From positions 6,448,001 through 6,512,000 of the forward strand of contig NZ_CP092431.1 in NCBI RefSeq assembly GCF_022385335.1: 64,000 nt of DNA, given 5' to 3'. Every line of letters begins with the position of its first letter. Positions within the stretch are counted from its first letter, which is position 1. Both the position numbers and the translations under genes were made by a program. Of the stretch, positions 28,667-38,600 are shown in pieces. The notes under the pieces are model-generated. The model did not search any database. It had not been told where the DNA came from and saw nothing but the letters and a program-made list of their open reading frames with translations. The DNA comes from Streptomyces deccanensis. Its GTDB lineage: Bacteria > Actinomycetota > Actinomycetes > Streptomycetales > Streptomycetaceae.

Positions 28667-28705
28667 CGAGGGGCTCAGCAGGGTCACCCCCTGCTGAGCC
28701 CCTCG
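28667..28705 (-). terminator. Strong terminator of the large secreted repeat-protein gene
   Basis: A perfect 17-bp stem (28667-28683 with 28689-28705; core GAGGGGCTCAGCAGGG) and 5-base loop TCACC, 33 bp beyond the stop of the minus-strand gene ending at 28738. Confidence 0.8.
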
Positions 28706-28737
28706 ACGGGCGGCTGAGTACTTCGACGGCGGCGTGG

Positions 28738-31700
28738 TCAGCCGATGGCGATGCGGGTCTTCCAGTAGCTCGCGGGAGCGACGATCTCCGTACCCGATCC
28801 GGCCAGGACCGTCTTGCCGCCGGCGTAGAAGCGCACCGAACCGTCGGAACGCACCGTCCACACATCGGGAACGCCGTCCCCGTTCGCGTCCGGGGTCCCG
28901 ATCAGCAGCGGGATGTTGGCGTGGGACCAGCCTGCGGAACCGTATTCGAGGTCGGTGCCGCCGGAGGAGTCGGCACCGGAGGACAGGGAGTCCAGGTCGG
29001 TGCCGCCGCCGCTCGCCGCCTTGCCCTTGCGCAGCATCAGCTGGGCGTGGACGTCCGTGCGGTACACCATGTCCGTCACACCGTCGCCGGTGATGTCCAG
29101 GACGGTGACGATGTCGCGCTCGGTCCAGGCGGAGCCCGACAGACGGATCGCCTGGTCGATGGTGGCGCCGTGGTAGCCGGTGAGGGCCCAGAGTTCATCG
29201 CCCGCGGTGGCGAAGAAGTCGGTACGGCCGTCGCCGGTGGCGTCACCCGTGGACACGATCTGCGTCAACGAGGCCGGGCTGGGAGCCCCCTCGGGCAGCA
29301 GGATCTCCACGCGCTTGTCGACGTTGACGGCGCCATAGCCGTCGCCGGGATACACCCACAGCTTGCCGCCGACGCGCACCACCAGGTCCTGGAGGCCGTC
29401 ACCGCCGTAGATGTCCCCGTTGTGGGTGATCAGAGCGCCCTTGAAATGACCGGAGGGCGCGGCGACATACGGTGGCAGGTCGTCGCCGTTCGGATCCTTG
29501 TCCGGGTTGGACCGATAGGCGCCGGCCATCGAATAGTCCAGGTCACCGGAGCCCTTGGTGAGGTCGTTGGTCGCCTGGGAGGGGTACAGGGCCAGGTTGC
29601 CGGCGTCGGTGACGACCATCAGGTCCGGGAGCTTGTCCCCGGTGAAGTCACCGGGCGAGTCGGCCTGGTCACGGGGGCTGACGTAGAAGAAGTACTTGGT
29701 GGGTTGCGACACGTTGCCCGCGCTGTCCACGGTCCGCACGTACAGGACGTTGGGACCGGCGGTGGGGGGCTTGGCGTTGGGCAGGGTCGCGCTGACGGAG
29801 GTCGCGGTGCCGGCCTTACGGTCCAGGTGGAAGGGATAGCTGGGCGCGTTGAAGCCGTACTCGTACCGCTCGACATCCGCGTTGAGGGCACGCACGGTGA
29901 AGGTGCCGGCCGTGCCGAACTTCTTGGTGCTCCACTTCGAGTCGTCGGCGCCGCTGCCGAAGCCGTTCTCCTCGGTGTCGGCGTTGGGGAAGTCCGTGGA
30001 ACTGACCTTGGGCGATTTCGGCGCGGCGGTGTCGAGGACGAAACGGCACGGCGTCTTCGCCGGGGAGTACGAGGAGGACGCGTCCGCGTCGTCCCAGGCT
30101 CGCACCCGCCAGGAATAGAGGGTGCCGTTGGTCAGCTTGCTGGTGGCAAACTCCTTTGTTGTCCTGAGTGCCGTGTCCTTGTCCGATCCCACGGACACTT
30201 TGCCGGTCGCGCCGAGGAGATCACCCGTCGTCGCCCACTTGCCGTGCGGCCACAGGTCGAAGTCGAGGTACTCGAGGTTCTTGTCCTTGTCGGACGCCTT
30301 CGCAGTGAATGTCAGACTTCCGGATCCCATCCTGGCGTACGGCTGGGTGGTGGTGCACTTGGCGTCCGGGCCGAGGTCGAGGGAGGTGGGTGCGGTGGGC
30401 TTGCGGTTGTAGACGAGTTCAAGCGCGGGCGGGTGATCCCCGTTGGCCATGAACTTCTTCCACGCGTACTGAGAGTTCTCGTCCCGGGCGCGCATGCCGA
30501 ACGTGATGCTGTCCCGACCCTCGTCGGCCTTCTTCTGCGCGGCCGATCGCACGTTGAAGGCCTCGTAGGCGTCCCGGCAACTGGACTTGTAACCGTGCGC
30601 GAAGCTCTTGGTGGTGATCTTGTTGCCGTCGTGCAGCTTGGGCGCGTTCTTCCAGTTGGTGCGTCCGTTGACCTTGGCGGTGAGGTGAACGCTCATGGAG
30701 CGGGCGCTGCATGACCAGGAGTACGTCTCCAGCATGTACAGCTTCGCCGACTCGATCTTCGTGCCCTTGAGGTCCTTGTCGAAGTCCATGTTGAAGTACG
30801 AGCGCGAGGTGCCCCAGGTGTCCGACTCGAACCCGACCCGAGCCTCGTGCGTACCGCCCTTGTTGAAGCCCCGGCCGTTGTAGAACGTGGCGTTGGGGTG
30901 TCGGCTGTAGGCGGTGGTCCAGTCCTGGATGTCCTTCGTGACCGACGGGTCGATGAAGACCGGGTAGGTGGTGGCCGAGTCGCGGAGGAAGTCCTGGTCG
31001 GGAGTGAGAAGCCAGTCGCCCCCGGAAAGGTCGGCCTCGACGAGTTCGCCACGGGAGTCGGGGGAAGGACCGTCGAGTCCGGGCAGGCTGAGGGTGGCGG
31101 CCGAGCCGGTCCGGGTGGGCTCGGGCGTCGGCTCGGCCGGGGCGGTCGGCGCCGGGGAGGCCGAAGGGGTGGGTGCGGGACCGTCGGTGGCCACCGGGAG
31201 TTCTTCGGGGTCGGGGTCGATCTGCTCGTCCGTCTCGACGAGTTCTTCCTCTGTGGGACTCGCGTCGTCGCCCGGCGTGGGGCTGGACGAGTCGACGGGG
31301 TCCGGGCTCTCGTCGTCGGTCGGCTGGGCGGAGGCACCGACCGAGCCGTCGGTGACAGCCGGGGCGCCGCTGCTGTCCCACATCAGCGGCGTCGGCGACA
31401 GTGCGACCTCTTCGCCGTCCGCGTCCTCGGCGGCGAGAACACCGGTGACCGGGTTCAGCCGGAACGACAGGTCCGCGGAGGTGATGCCGTAGGTGAGCTG
31501 CTTGGTGCGCGGATCGGCCGCAGCCTGTCGGTTCTTGAGGACGAGCAACTGTGCGAAGCCGTCGTCGTCGGCCGTGAGGACCAGATCGGCACCCGGGAAG
31601 ATCTCCGGGTACAGGGCGCGGGAGCCGTCGATGATCGGTGCGGGGACCGCGCCGGGCCAGGTGAGGTGGATGTCGTGGCCGTCGACGGTCAGGGTGACGA

Positions 31701-32211
31701 GGGTGCTCGACTCGGCGGTAGCCGCCTTGAGCCCCCTGAGCAGGGAGATCCGGTGGACCGCGGACCGGGAGGCGCGCTGCTCGCCGTCGCGCGCCGCGTC
31801 GGAGCCGGGCGAGAACACCATCTCGGTGTTGGTGGCCTTCGGTTCCCAGCCCTTCTCGGTGCGGTGAAGATCGTAGTCGATGTCCTTCCACGCACCGTCC
31901 ACCTTGGCCCGGACGGGGGAGGAGTAGAGCTTCTTGGCCATCTTGCCGTCGGGTCGCGCCCAGGTGGTGGACCGCGTGGTGCGCAGTGCCGTGACCTCGA
32001 CGGACTTTCCGGTCTTCGAGGCCCGCGCGAGCGCGGCGGTTTCGTTGACCGTCCTGGCCTTGGGGCCGGCACTCGACTTGCCGCGTGAACCACGTTCGTC
32101 CAGGCCGAGTCCGACGAACGTGATGCCGGTGGCCGCGAGCACCGTGGTGAGTACGACGGCGGTCGTCCGTCCGCCGGGCACGCGACGCCGGTTGCGCTCC
32201 TTGCGCGTCAT
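28738..32211 (-). CDS. Giant secreted protein with DNRLRE-like and FG-GAP/VCBS repeats
   Basis: A 1157-residue secreted protein. Signal/anchor at residues about 15-37 (TTAVVLTTVLAATGITFVGL). Residues about 40-270 resemble the N-terminal region of wall-associated RHS companions. A Pro/Asp/Glu/Thr-rich linker spans about 280-390. A DNRLRE-like beta domain (YPVFIDPSV, ESAKLYMLETYSWSC) and fibronectin-like segments (NGTLYSWRVRAWDDAD) follow. The last 300 residues contain FG-GAP/VCBS repeats such as GDFTGDKLPDLMVV, TGDATGDGRTDFFA and LDITGDGVTDMVYR. It is divergent from the RHS toxin gene and probably works with it at the cell surface. Confidence 0.85.
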   Translation of the reverse strand: MTRKERNRRRVPGGRTTAVVLTTVLAATGITFVGLGLDERGSRGKSSAGPKARTVNETAALARASKTGKSVEVTALRTTRSTTWARPDGKMAKKLYSSPVRAKVDGAWKDIDYDLHRTEKGWEPKATNTEMVFSPGSDAARDGEQRASRSAVHRISLLRGLKAATAESSTLVTLTVDGHDIHLTWPGAVPAPIIDGSRALYPEIFPGADLVLTADDDGFAQLLVLKNRQAAADPRTKQLTYGITSADLSFRLNPVTGVLAAEDADGEEVALSPTPLMWDSSGAPAVTDGSVGASAQPTDDESPDPVDSSSPTPGDDASPTEEELVETDEQIDPDPEELPVATDGPAPTPSASPAPTAPAEPTPEPTRTGSAATLSLPGLDGPSPDSRGELVEADLSGGDWLLTPDQDFLRDSATTYPVFIDPSVTKDIQDWTTAYSRHPNATFYNGRGFNKGGTHEARVGFESDTWGTSRSYFNMDFDKDLKGTKIESAKLYMLETYSWSCSARSMSVHLTAKVNGRTNWKNAPKLHDGNKITTKSFAHGYKSSCRDAYEAFNVRSAAQKKADEGRDSITFGMRARDENSQYAWKKFMANGDHPPALELVYNRKPTAPTSLDLGPDAKCTTTQPYARMGSGSLTFTAKASDKDKNLEYLDFDLWPHGKWATTGDLLGATGKVSVGSDKDTALRTTKEFATSKLTNGTLYSWRVRAWDDADASSSYSPAKTPCRFVLDTAAPKSPKVSSTDFPNADTEENGFGSGADDSKWSTKKFGTAGTFTVRALNADVERYEYGFNAPSYPFHLDRKAGTATSVSATLPNAKPPTAGPNVLYVRTVDSAGNVSQPTKYFFYVSPRDQADSPGDFTGDKLPDLMVVTDAGNLALYPSQATNDLTKGSGDLDYSMAGAYRSNPDKDPNGDDLPPYVAAPSGHFKGALITHNGDIYGGDGLQDLVVRVGGKLWVYPGDGYGAVNVDKRVEILLPEGAPSPASLTQIVSTGDATGDGRTDFFATAGDELWALTGYHGATIDQAIRLSGSAWTERDIVTVLDITGDGVTDMVYRTDVHAQLMLRKGKAASGGGTDLDSLSSGADSSGGTDLEYGSAGWSHANIPLLIGTPDANGDGVPDVWTVRSDGSVRFYAGGKTVLAGSGTEIVAPASYWKTRIAIG

Positions 32212-32696
32212 CGGGCGAGTTCCCCTTCCCCCCTTGGAACCGGCGCGGGACAGAGCTCGGCCGGGCCAGCCGATGATGGCTCAAGAGAGGGCTGCCGTCA
32301 CGCTTCGCAAGCGGGGGAAACCGATTGAGTCCGACAACAGAAGGATGCGTAAAGGAGGTTGGCGGCGCGGGGCGACAACGGTTGTGCGAGCGGGCTATTT
32401 TGGGGAATAGCGCAGCAGAATGCATCGCAACTACCGTACTTAGATGCGTAATTGCGAAGAGAACCTGCGAATTGCCAGCTAGGTCACAGAGGGGTGACGG
32501 ATTCCGAAACCTCGGGTAAACGAAGATTCGGGCTTCACTTACCGTTACGTTGCGCTACGTACCGTGGCGATCATCACATCCGCACAGACGATCTAGCGGA
32601 ACTCCACAAGAGCGACACAGAATCTCCCGCATCTGATACGCCATCACGCGTGGTCCGTTCCTGGTCCCGCCTCGAATGGTCCGGGGGGACCTCGCC
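32212..32696. other. Divergent control region of the RHS locus
   Basis: About 485 bp between the two giant secreted-protein genes, visibly richer in A+T than neighbouring intergenic DNA (for example 32400-32480 and 32540-32640). It must hold both promoters. No clear operator or small gene was identified. CGGGGGGAC at its end is the ribosome site for GTG 32697. Confidence 0.5.
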
Positions 32697-35600
32697 GTGT
32701 TCGGTCGCTTCTTGTCTGTCCGCTCGCGTGGGCTGCGCCGGGTGCGCGCTGCCGTCGTGCCCACTGTCGGGGCGGCACTTCTCGTAGGTCTTCTACCGGC
32801 GCAGTCGTTCGCGTTGCCGCCCGATCCGGCCGCGGCCGAGAAGGGCCGTGAGAGCCTCAGCCTGGAGACTCTCGACCAGGACGAGACCGTCCCCGGAGCA
32901 GTCTCCGAGCCTGACCTGGAGACTTTGAAGGTCGACATCCCCCCGGACCAGCAGCAGGCCGGGACGGGGACGGTCACCCCACCTGTCGCGGGGACAGGGT
33001 CGGTCCACTTCGGCTCGACCGCGAGCGCGACCCCCGCCTCGGCCCGCACGACCACGGCTGCCCGACAGGTTGCCGTGACTCCCGCAGGAAATCTCCCCGT
33101 GAGCCTCGGGCAGGCTCCGGACCAGGCCCCGCCCACCGGTACCTGGCAGGTCCAGGTCTACGACCGCGCGGCCGCCGTGTCACAGGGCGTCGACGGCACA
33201 GTCGTGAAGGTCCAGGCCCCGGCGACCGGCTCCGTGCCGATCGCGGTCAAGCTCGACTACGCGAAGTTCAAGAACCTCTACGGCGCCGACTGGGCCTCTC
33301 GTCTGCGCTTCGTCCAGTTTCCCGAGTGCTACCTGACCACGCCCGATGTCGAGGCCTGTCAGGAGTACGAGGAGCTGGAGACAACGAACGACATCGAGAC
33401 CCAGTCGATCACCGCCACGGTCGACACGGCGGCGGACGGGACCGTCACTCCGGCGTCGGCGAGGACGACATCGAGCGACGGACCGTCGATCACTCAGGCG
33501 GCTTACCGCACTTCGGGCGCAGGGGTCACACCGGTTGCCGCGACCGGCGACGCGGCCGTCGTCGGAGCGGTCGACTCCGGCGGCGGCGCGGGCGGCACGT
33601 TCAAGGCCACGCCGCTGTCCGCCAGCGGCAAGTGGTCGGCCGGCGGCTCGTCCGGTGCGTTCACCTGGACGTATCCGCTGACGGTCCCGGCGGCCCCCGC
33701 CGGCCCGGCGCCGAACATCGAGTTCAGCTACAACTCCCAGAGCGTGGACGGTCGTACTGCCGTCGCCTCACCCCAGGCCTCCTGGATCGGCGAGGGCTGG
33801 GACTACGACGCCGGTCACATCGAGCGCCGTTACCGCGCCTGCCAGGACGACCGCAAGAAGATGAAGTCCGGCACCGCCAACAACACGGCCAAGAAGGACA
33901 AGACGTCCGACCTGTGCTGGGTGTCGTACAACGCGGTGATGTCCCTGGGCGGCAAGACGACCGAGCTGGTGCGGGACGCCGCCTCCGGCAGCAACCCCGA
34001 GACCGACACCGAGATCTACCGGCCGGAGAGCGACGACGGCACCCGGATCGAGCACCGCGTCGGCGGCACCAACGGCGACAACAACGGCGAGTACTGGATC
34101 GTCACGACCACGGACGGCACGAAGTACTACTACGGCCTCAACCAGGTCGGAGGCGGCCACGCCGACACCGACTCCGTCTCCACCGTCCCCGTCTTCGGCA
34201 ACCACGAGGGCGAGCCCTGCCACGCCACCGCCTTCGCCGACTCCCGCTGCGGCTCGGGCAAGAAGCAGGCATGGCGCTGGGGCCTGGACAAGGTCGTCGA
34301 CGTGCACGGCAACACCCTGGTCGTCACCTGGAAGCAGGAGACCAACTACTACGCCGTCAAGAAGAAGTTCAAGTCGCCCGAGCAGTACGACCGTTACGCC
34401 TACCCGAAGACCATCGAGTACGGCATGCGCTCGGACCTCACCACGCCGTCCGCGACCGTCGAGTTCGGTGTGGCGCAGCGCTGCCTGAAATCGGGCACGG
34501 CCTGCGACGCGGCGAACTTCGCCAAGACCTCCGACCCGGGCGCATACCGTCCCTGGTGGGACACCCCCGGCAACCTCAACTGCAAGTCGACGTCGAAGCT
34601 GTGCCCGGCCTTCCCGTCCTTCTGGACGCAGCTGCGCCTCGACTCGGTGACGACGAAGGCCGCCCGTGCCGGCCAGACCGGCCTGGGCAAGGTGGACACG
34701 TACGAGCTCCACCAGTCCTTCCCCGCGGACTGGTACTACTCGTCGCCCGGCCTCTGGCTGAACTCGATCACCCGTCGCGGCTTCGCTCCCGGCGACACCA
34801 CCGGCACCCTCCAACACAAGGACGGCGTCAGCTTCGGCGAGTACACGGTCGGCTCCTCCTCGCCCCTGAAGGACCGCCTGAGGGACCGTCAGCTTCCCAA
34901 CCTGGTGTCGAGCGGACCGAAGGACCAGCGCCCGCCCTTCACCCGTCCCCGCATCGGCACGGTCGCCACCGAACACGGCGGTGACATCGAGGTTGAGTAC
35001 ACGGGCGGTTGCGCGAGCGAGCCCTCGGAGGACAAGGGCAAGAACAACGGCACCTGCTACCCCGTCCGCTGGTCGCCGGACGGCGACGAGAAGAAGCCGG
35101 CGAAGTCCTGGTTCAACAAGTACGTCGTGGACTCCGTGACCGAGAACGACAAGGTCACCCCACGGGGCAAGCTGATCCACACCAAGTACACCTACTCGGA
35201 CCCTGCCTGGGCGAAGTCCGACGACGAGTTCACCCGCCCGTCCCTGCGCACGCACAACGTCTGGCGTGGCTATCGCCAGGTGGCGGTCACCAAGGGCAGC
35301 GAGACCACCTCCTCGACAGGAGCGCCGCAACCACAGTCGTACTCCGAGACGCGCTACTTCCAGGGCGTCGGCGGCGTGGTCAAGGACTCCACGGACAAGT
35401 ACACACTCGTCACCGACGACGAACCGCAGTACGCGGGCATGACGGCGGAGAGCCTCACCTACCTCGACTCGGACAAGGGGAAGCCCAAGAAGCGCACCCT
35501 CAACTACCCCTGGTCGAAGCAGACCGCGTCCCGGTTCCGTGAGGCCGAGGACGGCGCGGACATGGATCCGCTGCTCGCCCACCGCAGTGGTGTGAAGCGC

Positions 35601-38600
35601 ACGGACGAGATCCAGAAGGTCGACGACAGCTGGCAGGCCGTCCGAACCCTGACGACCGTCGACGACACCTACGGCATCCCGATCCAGGTCGAGACGGCGG
35701 TGGTCAAGCCGGACGGCTCCGGCGAGGCCTTCTCCGACCAGATCTGCACGAAGACGTCGTACGTGCACAACACGTCGGCCTGGCTGATCGGACTGCCGAA
35801 GCAGCAGCGCACCACGGGCACGACCTGCGCGGCCCATGACATCGCCGATCCGGCCACGAAGCTGATCAGTGCGAGCCGCACGACCTACGACAACTTGTCG
35901 TACGGCGATGCCCCGACGAAGGGCCTGGTCACGGCCGCCGCGGGGGTGGACGGCGCAGGAACCTCGTACTCGGTCGTCACCAAGACGACGTACGACCCGC
36001 TGGGCCGGGTCCGTACGGTCACGAAGCCGGGCGCGGGGACGACGGAGACGCAGTACACCCCCGGCGACGTGGGCGGTCCCGTCACGTCCGTGAAGGCGAT
36101 CAACGCCAAGGGCCACGCGGTCACCACGACCTTCGACCCCGGTCGCGGCCTGGCCCTGACGGTCACGGACGCCAACAGTCGGGTCGTTCGGAACGAGTAC
36201 GACGCACTCGGTCGATTCGTACGGGGATGGTCCCCGTCCCGTTCCTCGAGCGGCAAGTCACCGAACGTCGAGATCGAGTACCAGCCGGCGATCGCCACCT
36301 CGAAAGAGTCCCGCCCCGCCGCCGTCACGACCAGGACGCTGAAGGACGACGGCACTTACAGCCGTCAGGTGACGATCTTCGACGGCCTGATGCGCCAGGT
36401 GCAGACCCAGGCGGAGGCGCACGGTCCCGGCCGCGTCGTCACGGACACCACCTACAACGATCACGGCTTGGTCGACGAGCAGACGAGCGCCTACCTCGCG
36501 AAGAACGAACCGGCCGCCGAACTCTTCGCCCCCAAGTCGAAGTCGCTCGTCCCGAGTCGGGTCAAGTTCCAGTACGACGGCCTGGAACGGCCGGTGAGCG
36601 AGTCGAAGTACCACGACGAGAACGTGGTGCACGCGACGAAGACGGAGTACGGCGACACCAGCACGTACGTGGATCCGGCCGGTTCGACGTCGCCGCGGAC
36701 CCGGACGCACACGGATGCCCTCGGCCGGGTCAGCTCGATCGTCCACTACAAGGACGACAGCACGACCGCCGGACGCGTGACCACCTACGGGTACGACGAC
36801 CGCGGTCAGCGCACCAGCGTCACGGATCCCGCCGGCAACGAGTGGACGTACACGTACGACGCACGTGGGCGAGTGACCTCCACGACCGACCCGGACGTGG
36901 GGAGGACGGACACCTGGTACGACGAGGCCGACCGTCCGAACAAGGTCAAGGACGCGGAGGAGCGGACGACGTACACGGAGTACGACGAGCTGGGCCGCAT
37001 CAAGTTCGTCCGCGAGAACTCCGAGACCGGCACTCCGGTCAAGTCGTTCACGTACGACTCCCTGCCGGGTGCCCTCGGTCAGCCGGTGGCCTCCACCAGG
37101 CACACCGTGAACGGCGACTACATCAGCCGCGTCACGGGATACGACAGCGAGTACCGTCCGACGGCCACCGAGACGGTGATCCCGGCCAACACCATGACGA
37201 CGGGGGTCTCCGGGACGTACGCGTACAGGTACACGTACACGCCGACCGGTAAGCCGCAGACGGTCACACTCCCGTCGGTGGGCGGACTGGCCCAGGAGAA
37301 GGTCGTCACCCGCTACAACAGCGACGGCCTGAGCGAGTCGACCTCGGGCCTCGCCTGGTACACGTCCGACGTCACCTACTCCCCGTACGGCGAACCCCTT
37401 CGGACGGTGTCGGGATCCCAGCCGAACCGCGTCTGGACGACCAACTTCGTCGACCCCTACACCGGTCGCCTTCAGCGCACGGTCGCGGACCGGGAGACGG
37501 CCGGCCCGCACCGGATCTCTGACAGCTACTACGCGTACGACAAGTCCGGCCTCATCACGTCGAACGCCCGTCAGTTGTCGGACGCTTCGGGTGACACCTG
37601 GGACACGCAGTGCTTCACGTACGACGTGATGGGTGAGCTGGTCAACGCCTGGACGTCGAACGTCACGCCCACCGGCAGTGGCACGGGGTGCAAGTCGGCG
37701 GACGGGACGACTTGGGGCCCGCGGAAGGACTACGCGACCTCGTCGGGCCCGGTGGCTGATGCTCCGGACACGGCGATCGACGCGTCCGCCCCGGACGCCT
37801 CGCTGAAGTCGACGCTGGCGGCCACGGCCCCGGCGGCGAACACGATCGGCACCGGCGCCACCGCCTACCACCAGTCCTTCACCTTCGACTGGCTGGGCAA
37901 CCGCGCCACCTTGATCGAGGCGAACCCGGCGGACACGACCAAGAACGTCACCTTCACGTACGGCTACAACCCCAAGCAGCCGCACACGATGACGTCGATC
38001 AACTCCAGCCCGGCGGGGCAGGGCAGCACGTACACGTACGACGCGGTGGGCAACACGAAGCTCCGTGACCTGCCGGCCGGGGCCCAGGACCTGAAGTGGA
38101 CGTCGGAGAACAAGCTCGACACGATCACGGTCGGCGGCAAGAAGACGACGTACGTCTACGACGCCGCGGGTAACCGCCTCCTGGAGAACTCCCCCTCCGG
38201 TTCGACCCTGTACCTGGGCGAGACGGAGGTGACGACGGGAAGCTCCGGTGCGGTGACCCGCGCTTCGCGGTCCTACGCCCAGCCCGGCGCCCCGGTGGTG
38301 ACGCGCACCGCGACCAGCGGCGCGACGACGGGACACCAACTCTCGGCCCTCCTCACGGACCACCTGGGCACGGCCAACACGGCGGTGGCCCTGACGAGCG
38401 GCCAGGCGGTCACCCGCCGAGCCGCCAAGCCGTACGGCGAACTCCGCGGCCCGAAGCCGGCGTCCTGGCCCAACAAGCGCGGCTACATCGGCGTCGGCAT
38501 CGACGACACGACCGCCGGCCTCACCCACATCGGCGCCCGCGAGTACGACCAGAACTCGGGCCGCTTCATCTCGGCGGACCCGATCATCGACATCGCGGAC